64,000 bases of DNA, taken from NCBI GenBank assembly GCA_013399305.1, contig VXAI01000098.1, positions 422,111 through 486,110 of the forward strand, in the 5' to 3' direction. Under the pieces are notes generated by a model. The model had not been told where the DNA came from. It searched no databases and was given only the letters and a program-made list of their open reading frames with translations. The DNA is from Rostratula benghalensis (lineage: Eukaryota; Chordata; Aves; Charadriiformes; Rostratulidae). Within the stretch, counting starts at the first letter, position 1, and every line of letters starts with the position of its first letter. The position numbers and the translations under genes were made by a program. Of the stretch, positions 50,001 to 62,600 are shown one piece after another.

Positions 50001-50677
50001 GTGACAAAAAACCTGTTCAGCTCTCAGCAGAGTTTACCTCCTTCTGCCAGCCTCCCCAGAGATCCAGCACATGCACATATACCCAGGAATCACCTTCCTC
50101 ACTACTCACCTCCCCGCTCCCTAAACGAAGCACAGACAGGAGAAAAATGGCAGAGTATCCCACCTAATTTAAAGGTAGGCAAGGAGAATGCACTTACACA
50201 TTTATGGTTGAACCTTGTTGGAATTAAAACCTGTGCTGGAAATGAAGTTCAGCCAAGATGAAAGCAAAGTCCTCTGGAATTAGGGACATAAAAATGAGGA
50301 CACGCAAATTAACCCTGCTCTTTTTTCACATGCCCCAAGACCATTAGTGATGAGAACTGGTCAAGGCCCAAGTGTTAGTGTCCAACCCCACAGAACAGTA
50401 ACTTCAGCAGCACGCAGGGGCATTCGTTCCATACTGACTCAGATGGCAGCCTGCCACCTCCTGAATCACTCATACCGCATCCTGCAGCTCTTAGGTGGTC
50501 CTTGGAGGTATCCCATGCAATATGGCTTGCTTAATTTATGACAATCCACTGGCTTATAGCTCCAAGCAGTATTGCTACAAACAGACTCTTTTTTGTCTGG
50601 GAATACTGAAAAATTAATCATCTCAAAGAGACAGTACCGGGTCAAATTTGTCCTGAAAAGTTGCCTTTTGGAGATTT

Positions 50678-50717
50678 TAAAAAAAAAAAAAACACCAAAA
50701 AAACCAAAAAAACCCCT
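50678..50717. repeat. A-rich low-complexity tract
   Basis: An A15 run followed by ACACC and two AAAAAAACC-like units. Confidence 0.8.
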
Positions 50718-50939
50718 GAAATGAACAGAATTGTATTTCCCTGGTTTATTTCATAAACAATTTTTTTAAAAAGTAAACACATGTTCCCTGGAGTGTTTGC
50801 AATGCAAATATTGCAACAGGGTGCCAGCGCACAAGGACCCCGAGGATGCAATTCATTGAAAAAGATCGTCCGCAAAGAAATAAACAAGAAATACGCCTGA
50901 AACTCGCTGCTAATTTCAGCCTTTCTTAGGGCAAGCGGG

Positions 50940-51900
50940 GCAGTGAAGCCTTAAAACACGCCCGATTTCACCCAGAAACACCGCCGGCCGTTGGGGGTTT
51001 CTCTCCGCCCGGGCGGGAAGCGGCTCTGCCGGGGACGGGGACCGTGTGCCGGAGCCCGACCCCGCCGTTCGTCCCCCCGGTCCCCGCCTCCGCCTGCGCC
51101 CCAAGGCCCGGCGGTCCGGGGCCGCCCCCCGGCCGCTCCCCGCCCNNNNNNNNNNNNNNNNNNNNNNNNNNNNNNNNNNNNNNNNNNNNNNNNNNNNNNN
51201 NNNNNNNNNNNNNNNNNNNNNNNNNNNNNNNNNNNNNNNNNNNNNNNNNNNNNNNNNNNNNNNNNNNNNNNNNNNNNNNNNNNNNNNNNNNNNNNNGCCT
51301 GGCGCCGGGAGGAGCTGGGGCGCTGCGGCTCCGGCCTCCCCGCCGCGGCGGAGGAGAGGACGGGCGTTGCGCTCCGCGGCCCCGGGAGCAGCCTCCGGCG
51401 GGGCCCGGCCCGGCCGCTGCCATGGTCCGCGAACGGTAGGAGCCGGGCGGGTTGCGGCGCGGTGCGAGGCGGGTGCCCGCGGGCCCGGGCGGCTCCGCGG
51501 CGGCTTTTCCCCGGGGGGGCGGCGACCGGCCCCGGCTCCCCGCCTCGGGCGCTGGGTACCGCGGCCTCCGCCTCCTGCTTTCCCTCCCTTCCTCCGCCTT
51601 TCCTCCAGCCGGGGCTTTCCCCTCCCGGCCCCGCAAGCTGCCCGGAATCGGTGCCAGCTTCCAAACCAGCAACAAACGCCAGGCCCGGGTGAGGCCAAGC
51701 TGGGAGGCGTTCGCAAAGCCCGGGGTGGCTCGGGCACCGTCCCGCATTGGCCGTGGGACGGAAGGCGCCGTCCCCAGGGAGCGTGGGTGTCAGGGGGGCA
51801 CGTTCCGTGGGGCTGGGGCTAACGGGGGCTCCCCCGTGGCCCAGCGAACCTCGGGGCCTGGGGGGTTCCCGGCTTTCGGAGGGATGCCGTGAGATGGGCG
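50940..51900 (+). promoter_or_regulatory. SPSB1: CpG island, candidate SPSB1 promoter and first exon
   Basis: This is the strongest CpG island of the window, extremely GC-rich with many GC boxes, interrupted by 151 unknown bases. Downstream of H6PD on the same strand, conserved vertebrate order places SPSB1 (SPRY-domain SOCS-box protein 1), whose first exon is non-coding and is followed by a long intron. Two plus-strand donors could end this exon: ACG|GTAGGA at 51435/51436 and CGG|GTGAGG at 51688/51689, the latter the better match. No SPSB1 coding exon is within the window, so the assignment rests on synteny. Confidence 0.5.
51146..51296. other. assembly gap (151 N)
   Basis: A run of undetermined bases in the centre of the CpG island. 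It probably hides very GC-rich sequence that failed to sequence. Frames drawn across it are not meaningful. Confidence 0.99.
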
Positions 51901-54900
51901 GCTGCCAGGGGCCAGCTGGCGTAGCTGCGTGTGGATTTGAAAAGCAAACACCGATAATGTCAGTGCAGAGATCTTCAACTCATTAAGGAAGTCGGGGTTG
52001 TTTGTTCAGCGTCTGTGGTTACAGCGGCGGTCTCTGGAGCGCACCTCACAAGCTCTAATGAATATGTTGTGTTTTTTTATGACATAAGTTTATGCTAATA
52101 CAATGGGAACTTACATAATTCTATATCTGAGCTGCCCAGACTGTTGTTATGAGAAGAAATTAATTTTGCTGTGGCTTTGTGCTGAAATACACCGTTTGTT
52201 CTCCTTATTGCCTGTCGAGTGGGGGGTCAGTGGGGCTGATGGCCGGTGGTGGCCATGCCCGATGAGAAACCTATGAATTGCCTCAGCTGTTGCTCAAGAT
52301 AAGGAAGTTGACAAAATGGTTGTAAAAATGGGAGTTGTTACCCTGGAGAAACATCAGCTCTTTTTTTTCCTGAGAGCAATGCAGGATGAATTTATGAACC
52401 TTTTGTTCACCACCTCTCTAACCTCTGATTTCTACACCAGAGCCTGCATTGCAAAGCACAGTAGCGTAAGCAGCTTAGGGTTGCTGGGTGCAAGTTGACC
52501 GCTAAATTACTGGGACCAAAGGATGTGGGGCTTCCAGTGGCTTGCAGTCAAAGAGATCTGGCTATAGGATGGAGGGGGTCAGAGTGGCTACCTCCAGCCT
52601 ATGAGGAAGGATGCTTCTGTGGTGAGCTGATGAGGACCTCCTGGGAACGTGACAGAGCCCTGCTACTGTTTATAATGTGAACAGTGATGCTGAAAAGAAC
52701 TTTGGTGGCTTGTGGAGGAGCATCCTCCCTGACCAACCAGTGGCTACTGCTCCTGTCTCCTCCCTACTCTGTCAGCGTCCCTGGCCACTGGCCCTGGTAG
52801 CGTGCTTACTACTTGTGATGATGGATGCTTAAAGCAGCAATTTATTCTTTTCCCCCAACTTGAAGACAAGGGGTGGATCTCGGCAGTGTATTCCTCTGGG
52901 AGGCATGGTGGTGTTGCCCTGCATCAGCAGCAGCTTCTGCAGCCTCCTGTGCTTCAGAGGTTACTGAAGTGCGTTATAAGGTGGCTGGAGTTTGTAAACT
53001 TACATGAGATACTTCTGAAATGTGGGTTTGTGTTCCAGGAACTGCCTGGCTGAGATGTGCTCTGTTTGTGTGGAGTCAGTTCACTGCTGTTTGCTCAACA
53101 TGGAAAAAGTCTTCTGCTCGTTGCTCTCCTGTGTCCTGTTTTCCCCTGGTCTCCTACATTTCCTTTCCTCAGAAGAAATGACAGCAGTCTGTAAGAGAAG
53201 GCTTGTCTTGTCAAGTCTGTCTTGTGAGGGCTAATGAAGAATTAATGAAGTTATTGGAGTTAAAAATGCGTAGCTGGTGAGCCAGTCGGGACACTGTGTG
53301 TGCCAGGCTTTGTGAATGAGTGCAGCCCGTGCTGACACTTAATCTTCCAAGTCACAATGTAGTTTTTAAAGACTGTAAGTTCTGGAAGGGAGTGTGCTCT
53401 GTGGCTGTCTGAGTGTTGTGTCTCAGTCAAATTTTGTGATGTGCTACTGAATACATTGGCATTAGCAGTTGGTAGGCCAGCTCTAATAGGGCAATGCGAA
53501 TTGGCCTTATAATTTTTGGCTGTGGTACACACAGACTGTGGCTGGAGTCACAGAGGGCTTGTGTTGACAAAGGAAATGAGGGTTAACTGGTGTTGGCAGG
53601 GGCATCAATGAGATGACTTCAGCTGGGATGTGTTTCTCTTCATGCCTTGTGGAAGGGGGCTTGTACATGTATTAATTAGTAGTGATACAGCATTATAGCA
53701 GTGGAGAAAGAGCTTACTAGATCCACATGGACTATACTAACACGCTCTGTTTTGGTGTGAATTTCCCTAACTTTGATGTTACCCAAGGCTGGTGCGTGTG
53801 GCTGGCTGTGAAATTGATGCTGTCTTTTATGTCCACAGGTGTGTGATGTGATGGAGCAAAGTTTAGTTGCTGGTATAGGATAAGAGTTAGACACTAGTTG
53901 CTTCCAGACAAAGCTGTGTAATGCCTGCAGAATAAAAGTGAGTAAATGTCTGAGAACATCACTACCACACTGCAGGTGCTGGATTGCTTTGCTGGTGGTC
54001 ATCGCAGAATGGCTTGATGTCAAGGTGTTGACTCACTTCCAGTTAAAACACTGCTCTGAGTAATGAAAAAAATCTTCCCTTGAGCTACTGCATGTGTGTA
54101 ACTGCTACAGCTGCCACCGCTTCCATAAATAACTTCTGGAGAAGTGGGATGGAGTGAAGGGAGTTGTCCTTAGCCAAGATGTGAGATGCTCTAGAGGAGA
54201 TGGTCAAGAACTCTGTACTGAGCGTGAAGATCTAGCCTAAAAGTACCAGCTTCCAAGCACGTGGTGGGGAAAAAGTGCCACTGTTAACTGTGCTTCCCCA
54301 GGGACTACTAAAGCAATGTCCCCCCTTTAAAAGAAGTAGGGAAGGGGTTGTTCATAGATTTCCCTGTAACTCTGTCCATCTCTACCCTCATAGGTAATGC
54401 TTTGGAAGATCCTGGGCTCAAGTAAACTAGTTTTGCATGGTCAGGAAATTCTCTTTCAGGTGGTCATCCTTTAGGTGAAGTACTGTCAAGCCTAAAAGGA
54501 TAATCTAATGCATCTGTCTTGGAAAGATCCAGAAGTCTTACTGGGCAATTGAGCATGAGAGGAGACTGAAGGAGACTCACTCTTGTGCATGGCAGGATGC
54601 TTTCCTGGAGTAATTAGTGAGTTGTACAAGTAAAATGTAGTGTGCAAATGTAGTGATGAGTGTGACCAAGATGCAGCTGTGTCTCACATGGGAGGAGAGA
54701 AGGGCAAACCAAGGTTCTGAAGGATATGAGTCTGCTGCCGGAAACCAGGATGTCTGGTTTGGTGCGTGCCACTGGGAGAACTCATGTGGTGTTCTTGCAC
54801 GTCTGCTTCTGCTTGTCTCAGCTGAGAGGTCAGGAACAGTGTTATCTACCTGATACTTCCACCAAAGGACAGACTGGAGCACTTGGCTTCTGCTGTGTCT

Positions 54901-56104
54901 CTGCATGAACAGCTTCACGTAAATGTCCCAAGGAAGAAGTTTGAGAGCACGAGAATGGCTGTCTGGCTGGCTAGCTCTTTTACTGACCTACTTTTGTCCT
55001 AGTATCTTCCCTGATAAATCTGTGACTCTCTAGCAGACAATCAAACACCTGTCTTGACAGAGTTGTTAAGTATCTGTTTGTTTGGCAATTTTTCCCTGAC
55101 TTAGTTGCAGGAATTGACATTCTTGGTGGCAGTGAGATCTTCCTCCTGTTCAGTGCTTGGAATAACTGACCAAGTACTGAAGTGCTAAGAAATCCCTGTG
55201 CCTTCGTAGGCAAGGCTTGGATTCCCTCCCTTGCAGTCGGTCCAGCTGGATGCTGCTTCTTGAAATGTGAAGATTTCTTCATGTCAACCAAAGTGTCTGT
55301 TACAAATGCACCCTATTATGCGGGATTTAAAAGCCAGGAACTCTCTAATAGTGACTTTCTAGCTAGTCACTCGACAGCTTGTCACCTGCCTGAAACGGGT
55401 GCAGTGGGGTCTTGACACAAACTCGTCTGAGCTCTGGAGTCAGTCTGTGCTGGAGTGGGTTTGATCCTAGAGAGGTTCAGGAGTTCCTGATGCTCCAGAG
55501 GTGCTCATCTGGAAACACAGAGTGATCAAGGAGTAGTTTTTATACTGCAAATGTGATTTAAGTGTTCATTCGGGGTGCTAATTGGGTATGGGAGCTGCTT
55601 TCTTCTGTAGCTGTGGGGTGGCACAAGTTGCCTCAGCTCTGTGTAGTGTTTATGAGAAGGAAATATGGCAGACTTTCCCTAGTAAAATAGATCTAGTGTG
55701 AGCTGGATGCTATGTTGAGGTCCACTCCCAGCATGCAAAGGCAGTGAGTAAGGGTACTGACAGAGCAGTCAGCTGAAGCATGAATAACATCCTGCTGTTG
55801 AGCTGAAATTGAGTGAAATTTAATGGTCCCAGTGCAATGGACTGCCTGGGTGCTGCAGGAGCCCCCTCTTTGGAGAACAGAGAGGGAAGAACCATTTCTG
55901 AGCTTCTTAACTATATGTATGAGCTCTGGGCCTGGACCACTGGGATGAGCAGATGCAGATGTCAGATGGGTGCTTGATGCTGTCTCATGACTGCTGGGGA
56001 CAGCTTTGTCACATGTTGTCATGCTTGGGGTTGGGCTAAGGTCCAGAGTTTTCCAGGCCAGCTGGGGCTTGTGGCAATCTGGCAGTATCCTCTGTGCCCC
56101 AGGG

Positions 56105-56225
56105 ACTGTGGTTTAGAGGGATGAGTGTAGGGCTGCAAGCCAGGGACAGCTGTGGGCTAATCCTTTCTATACGTTTGACTCCATGTGTGGCCCTGCTTCA
56201 GTCACTCAACATCTTGCTTTAGGGA
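56105..56225 (+). repeat. possible ancient SINE remnant
   Basis: GTGTAGGGCTGCAAGCCAGG followed by GACAGCTGTGGGCTAATCC and GCTTCAGTCACTCAACATC resembles the 'agggctgggagccaggg..ctgggttctatccc...gtcacttaac' pattern of old amniote SINEs. It is tentative. Confidence 0.3.
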
Positions 56226-59200
56226 TTTTAAAAAGGGAGGGGAAAAAAAGCTAGTGCTTTTCATGTCTGATCACCTTTGGCAGGGATGGATAGTAATATC
56301 AGGTTTTATTTAATGGGCTGTACCCTGTAGCTCATCAAAGCAGTTGGAACAGAAAAGACTTAAGATGCGGGGGTTTCTGGAATAGGTGGGAAATGGCTCT
56401 TCTGTCCATGTTGTGGAGGTGCCACAGCCAGGAGTTGGGATTTAGCATGCCACTGACTTCCTGGTGCTTCGCTGATGTGGTAGATGTCTTGCCATCCTCC
56501 CTTCTGGTTTTATTTGTTGTGCTTAAGCAACACTGAACTTCAAGAATTTCTGGATCAACATCTTTTTCTCATCTTAATAGAGAAACGGCCACCTGCCCTT
56601 GCCTTATCTTTATTCATTAACCCTGGGGAGGCTTCTCCACTAATATTTTCATGTGCTAGAACACGGGAAGAGAGACTTCAAATGAAGCAGCACTGCTACT
56701 GTATAACTGTAAGGCTTTTTAACCTGTAAAACTTTCCCTGGGAGGAGAAAACTTCTTACTTTTAATAATAAAATAAAAAACCACAACAACACCCTCCCCC
56801 CATCTGCCTGATTTCAAAGTGAGAGCAACAACTTCTGACTTGAGAGCTTTGGGGCAGAAGGTAGGTAATGTCTAAATGGAGTTACCAAACATGGGCTTTT
56901 TCTTTGAGCCTGGGAGGGGAATTTGATGAAGCCTGTAAGTCAGAGCAGCTGTGTAGATGTTAGTTTCAAACTGCTTTCTTTGGATAGCTGGTATGTTATC
57001 AAGTCAGGAATCTGTCCTGAGGAGATCCCAGACAGGGCCTTGACACCATAAATGTACAAAGGCACTCGGTTGCACAAAAAATTGCAGAAACATCTTAGTT
57101 CTAAAGAACGTGAGCCACAGATGGTAAACAGCCAAGAAAAGCAAGCAAGGGGTAAGGCCAAGCTGTTCTCTACATGAGAAGGCTACATTGGTCTCAGATG
57201 TTTAGAAAAATCTTAGTTTAAACTTTTGAGAGCTTCACTATGGATAACTTCTGGTTTGAATGGCCTTTTGGAAATTAAACTCTACATTAAGTAGAGATGT
57301 GGAAAGTGCCTGGATTCCAGCTACAGTGCTTGGAGGCTTGAAGGAAGTCCTGAAGTGCAGTTCTCACTTAGATACCCTAACCCTTTGCCGTACGGTGCTT
57401 CAGGATCCCTGGTCTGTAGTGGTGTAGCCTAATGAGCTGTACTGCAGGGGAAAAAGCATTTCTTCTCAGTGAGAAGAGAATAATGGCCCTTGAAATGCTT
57501 CTAAACAGTTGTCTTTGGTCCATACTATGGAGGGATTGGGACACTGGGTATGTGGAATGGATGGGGTTGGTGCTGTGTTGTCAGCAGTTCCACATGTGGC
57601 CTATCCCTTTGATGGACAGTCTCCCCATGCTATGTAAAGGCTACACTGGTCACGTTCTTAACCTCAGACAATGAGGGAGTGATTGCTTTGTACCATACTA
57701 ATACCACAGCACTCGTACACCTAGGACTTGAAGTTTCGAATGGTGTCCATGTAGAGAAATAACTAAACCTTTGTGGCCCAGCTGGTAAGGAGTAAGCTGA
57801 ACTGGGAGAACTAGTGTTTGTCCTATAGCTGGTCAACACTTCATAGGAACTAGAAGAAACCTGTTGATGTTTTTGCTGAAAAGAAGTTTAGGGCCTGTGT
57901 GAATCCAGAAAGTACCTGGCTTGACTCCTCTGGGCAGGAAATGCAGCTGCTTGGCGTTTCCATTCTGGGGTTATATGATAGGCCTGAGCTGCTGCAGACT
58001 GGGCTGTGGTGTTAGCCTACAGCTTGCTGTCAGGTCTGCACTATTGGCTTGAACGCTTGGCTTCCTTGCCTGATGTCCCACACAGTTTCACTGCTAATGT
58101 TCTGGGGTTTTCCATGTGGCATGTCGTGCGCTTCCAGCTGGAGCAAAAGGGAGCTGGGGGTGGGAGTGAATCAATCTAATGAACATGTTTTGGGGGGTTT
58201 TTTTGTGAGCCAGGGCATTGCTTTCCTGGAGGGTTTTTTTGAGTGCTATGTGTCCCTCCTGCAACAAGGATCAGAGAGGCAGTTATAAGTGGTTTCAGCC
58301 TCAGACTTGACTCTGGTATTGATTCAGGTTCATGCATCTCTTAGATCTTGCTAGCAAAGCTTAGTTTGCAGCCCAAGAGGAAAAGGGCAGGAGGGCTGCA
58401 CACATGGCACTCTTTCCAGCAGGATATTGCTTTAAGGTTTAGGTATGTGGCACGCTGTCTTGCAAAAGTACAGCTGCTGTGTGGAAGTTAAAAAGGGGCA
58501 GCTAATCTGCTGTCAAGTAGCTGTGAGCTTGGGTAATGGTGAAGATCCAGGGAGTGAAGGCAGAGCAGCATGGAAATATGCTACTGGTTTTCCAAGTTGT
58601 GGATTTGACTGGCTGTGTGTTGGGATGGGGACAAGAAGACAGAGCAAAGTGTGCATCTTAATGTTTATCAATACTGGTCCACTTCAGTGGCCGAGGTTCA
58701 CCCTGGAACTTTCTGAACTTGGTGTTTGCAAGAAGTGGCTTTTGAAGGAACCAAAAGCTTTCATGGGAGGCTTCCTCTACATTTTCCTCAGCTGAATCTT
58801 CCCTGTTTTATTAAGGTACTGGTGTTCCTTACATGCTTCTGATCCCTCTGGGTTTGAGGCTTGCCCAGTGGCTGTAAGATGTTGCCTTCCAGTGAGGTTG
58901 TTCAAGGGGCAGGTCGTTATGTGCCCACACAGGCCCAAATCTGCACTTTTGGCATGACCAAAACTTTATCTGAGTAATAGGTAAAGCCTGGTGTGTGGAT
59001 GCTGAACTGGATTTGCAAGGGGCACAGCTTTGCATGTCAACACTTTAAATGGGAGGGGACACCTGAGTAGAGAGCCTGGAAGGAGCAATAACCCACATCT
59101 GCAGTGGGGCTGTGATTGTGCAATGATCCCCCCTGCTCAATCCATAGCCAGAGCATTGGTCTTGGAGGGAAAGTTTGCTCCAGGATGGCAGGTAGGTCCA

Positions 59201-59401
59201 GATGTTTGTCTACGAGGAGTTTCAGTGAATCTGCAGCCTTACAGAGCTTGTTACTTTCAGGTGAGGAGAATCTTTGCTGCTAGGTGTTCTTGCTTGTATA
59301 CTTGGTAGTTTTGGGGTTTTTTTTTCTGCTGTATGTGTTTTCTCCAAAAAGAAATTTGGCTGTGACTCATGAGATGCCTTCGATTTTTGCCCTTTGTAGG
59401 G

Positions 59402-59690
59402 TGTCATGGTTTGAAGAGCCTGCAAGAATTTATTGTCATTTAGACCATTCTATCAGCTAATGATCCCTACCTATGCAGGAAGAGGAATCGGGGAAAACCA
59501 AGGAAACTCAAGGGTTGAAACAAACAGTTAACAAGCCCAAGTAATTACCATTAATACTAGAGAACCAATATAAAATATACAAAGATTATACTCAGCCAAT
59601 TCTATCAGTAGGAAGCTGTGTCCCTGCACCTGGTGAGCTCAAAAACACCAAGACCTTGAAACCCTCATACCATAGCTGGCTGTCAAGTAA
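59402..59690 (+). mobile_element. possible solo LTR of an avian endogenous retrovirus
   Basis: The block begins TGTCATGGTTTGAA, a start seen in several avian ERV long terminal repeats, and continues through an A-rich part (ACAAACAGTTAACAAGCCCA) to CTGTGTCCCTGCACCTGGTG and AGCTCAAAAACACCAAGACC. Its composition differs from the flanks. No retroviral coding sequence is present next to it. Ends are approximate, and identification is from general resemblance only. Confidence 0.4.
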
Positions 59691-62600
59691 ATATTGTCAG
59701 AAATTCAGACACTAGAGTCTTCTAAAAATGCAGTAAATTTACTGAGAGAGAAATTCATCTCGTGTTACTCAGACCAGGACAGGGGATATGGCTCTAAGTG
59801 CTGGTGTTTCCTTGCCCAGCCAAACCCCTCTGGAGGCAGAAGAGCTCTGTGTGCTGCAGTGGGCACAGCCTTGTGCCCACATTAACGGTGGGGGAAAACA
59901 GGATTTGTGTTGACTGCAGGTTGCTGATGGGACATGAACAGTGTCCCCTGACTAAGCTTAGCAGGCAGAAGCAGGTTTGGGCTTTAGGCTGGAGGGATGG
60001 CATGGCTTTTGGTGTGTAGCCAGGAACATACAAGAGCAAGGTAAGATATATGGCTTATCTTCAGCCAGACTGTGTGGAGAAGGATGGCTGTTGCTGGTTT
60101 GGCTCTCCCTTGTATGAAACAACAATTGTATGGCTCTAGAGCTTTAAGCAGGAAGAGATTTGATGCAGCTAAGACCTTAGCGGGCACAGGGGAGCCCACT
60201 GTAGACTGGCAAATCCCCTGCATATGTGAGATAGGAGAATGATTTTTGTGCTTATGTAACTAAGGTGAAGAGCAAGGACAGGGTTCTAGAGCCAGTACGG
60301 GTTTGGAGGCATGTGCTCTTACGTTATTTGAATTAGGCTGTCTTCAGACCTTCCAGAAAAATGCCAGCTAATCCCCACTCTAGAATCTTCTTCAAAAACA
60401 CTTGTGTTTCTCCATTTCAAGGTGCAAAACAGTACAGCAGAAGGTTCATCAGTAGTTTTGAGACGTTGAGGTGGTTTTTTGTGCTAATGCAGTGTTCAAC
60501 AATATTCTTAAATCTTTTTGGCGCATCCAGAAAACAAGCTTGTTGTGGAAATAGCGTCTGACCCAGGGCTGTGGTGATGAAGAGGTATCAAATGGAAGTC
60601 CTGTCCTTAGGCCTGAGGGGACAAAGCAGATGGCCCAGCAGGTGGCAGGCTGGCAGCAGTGCAAGAGAGGGCTTTGTGGGTCTGTCAGTGGAACCCATTT
60701 CTGCTTGCAAGCCTAATAAAAAAGCTGGGCAGTCCAATTAATACATTTCCAGATGGATTAATTCAAGGTGAATAGCTAGCTTTTCCAAGTCTTAGTATGG
60801 TATCGCCAAAGCACTGGGATTATCTGTAGGGAATGAGTTCCATCATCTGATGGATGATGTATCATGACTTCAGCTAATATTTTCATTGAGTATTAGAAAC
60901 AGTGTTATGGATTGACTGTGGAAATAAAATTGCAAGGTAAGTTCGGGGTTATTTGGTGGGGGGTTTTTTTGTTTTTTTTCCCCCTGTATGAGGTTGTTCA
61001 AGGAGGAAAATGCTGTTGGATGTGGTGGCTTTGTTTGATATTCCAGACATTAGGTATTCCAGACAGTTTACATCTATTCCGTGTTTGTGAGGTTGTGGTG
61101 CATTGAATGGTGGGTGGCAGTGGCCTACTTGCTTTCAAACTGATGCTTGTACACAGCAAATCTTGGCAAAGCCTCCTCAAAAGGAGGAGTAAGGAGTCAG
61201 TAGGAGCTGAAAAATAGTTGAACGTACTTTGGCTGAGGCTGACCAGCCTTAGGAAAGACAGAAGCTTAGATGGTGAAAGAACAGCAGTAACTGTGCTTAT
61301 CTCTGCAATTATTACTTACTAAACACTGAGAAAGCAAGGAAGCTTATCTTTTCTGCTTGTTCCTAGGTATATTGAGTGCATCTTCCTTAAGAGCAGGCTT
61401 TTTGACAGTTTCAACAAGGTTTCTTCCTATCTCTCTTATTTCTTAAGTTCTATTAGTGTGTTTCAAACTTGGTTTTTTAACTGGAAACTTTCCATTGATG
61501 TCATAGGAGCTTTGTGGCCCACATCAAATAGCTCGGTTCACCAGGAATTAAGTGACTGTACAAATGTTTATATTAAACACTTATTTAGAAGGCATGTTGA
61601 CTTAAGAGGACCTGTGATGGCTGTGGTATGTTGGGAGGGTAGGTTGACTGTACAGCTTTTGTCTTGCCTTTGAACTGTGAAAATATGAGGAGCTGTTTAA
61701 TGCCTAGATAAGACATCTCAGGTTTGCTTACATCTAATCAACTTGTCCCATCACTGGCTATTGTGCTGTTTCTTGTCCCTGACATAGGAGATGTTTTTGA
61801 ATGGGTAACCTCAATAGAAAGGACTCAGATGGCAATGTCTGGAATAGTCACAGCAGAAAGCTGTTGGCTTAGTTACAAGTACTGGAATTTTGCTGTTTTG
61901 GAGAGGAAACCCACAGTTTAGTCTGCTGAGAAGCCCCAGGGAGGGAAGGAAGAGATGGTGAACATGCATGTTCTTCAAACTTTGCTTACTCAGGCTTTTG
62001 TGGTGGTGTCAGGACGTTTGGAAGGTGGAAACAGAAGGGATAAAAAAAAAACATCTTGGCATCCTTCTCACCCCCAAGTAAACCTCAGACATTGAGCAGG
62101 GGCCATCTTCTGCCTTCTTTGCAGATACTGTGCTTCTTCCTGATTTAAAGGAGGGATCATTTCAATGCTGCTTGGAGTTATGGGAACCTTCCTTATGAAC
62201 ATCATGTGCTAGTACCTGCTGTCTTTGCAGCAGACTGTCTTAGCCAGTAGCTAATGGAAACCTTTACATCAGTCGGCTTTGCAGGTGTACTGGGCTCTGC
62301 ACTACACTGACCAGCTGTAGCTGTGCACCCTGTGTGCAAGACCTGTTTCATAGTTCCAGGGAGCAGAGGGAAGTCTTGTGTAGAGCTGCAAACTCTCCAG
62401 TTCCTGCACTTTTGAGAGGTCAAAATACCTTTGAAGACTTATTGCTCAAACCTAAATTGGGAGATGCTTGATACCTCAAGGAGGAGATTCTATTTCCTTT
62501 ACACAAATTTTCCTTCTAGTATTCTTCCTCAAACTGATGTTGAAGTTGTCATGGGTACTTCTAGTTGCAGTCTTTTCACATTCCAGCATCATGCCCTTTG

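Larger units (their letters stand above)
44361..50930. other. intergenic region between H6PD and the 51 kb CpG island
   Basis: No recognised gene. It contains a long anonymous minus-strand frame (45475-46437, 320 codons), a MIR-like remnant (about 46880-47000) and an A-rich run (50678-50717). The rest is unremarkable. Confidence 0.5.

Noticed and set aside
51420..51439. Short upstream frame ATG...TAG (MVRER) at the candidate SPSB1 exon end
   Set aside because: Five codons crossing a weak donor; too short to support as a functional uORF.
50916..51822. Several 230-270 codon frames on both strands across the 51 kb CpG island
   Set aside because: They run through the N gap and owe their length to extreme GC content lacking stop codons; the Pro/Arg/Gly/Ala-rich products are typical artefacts.
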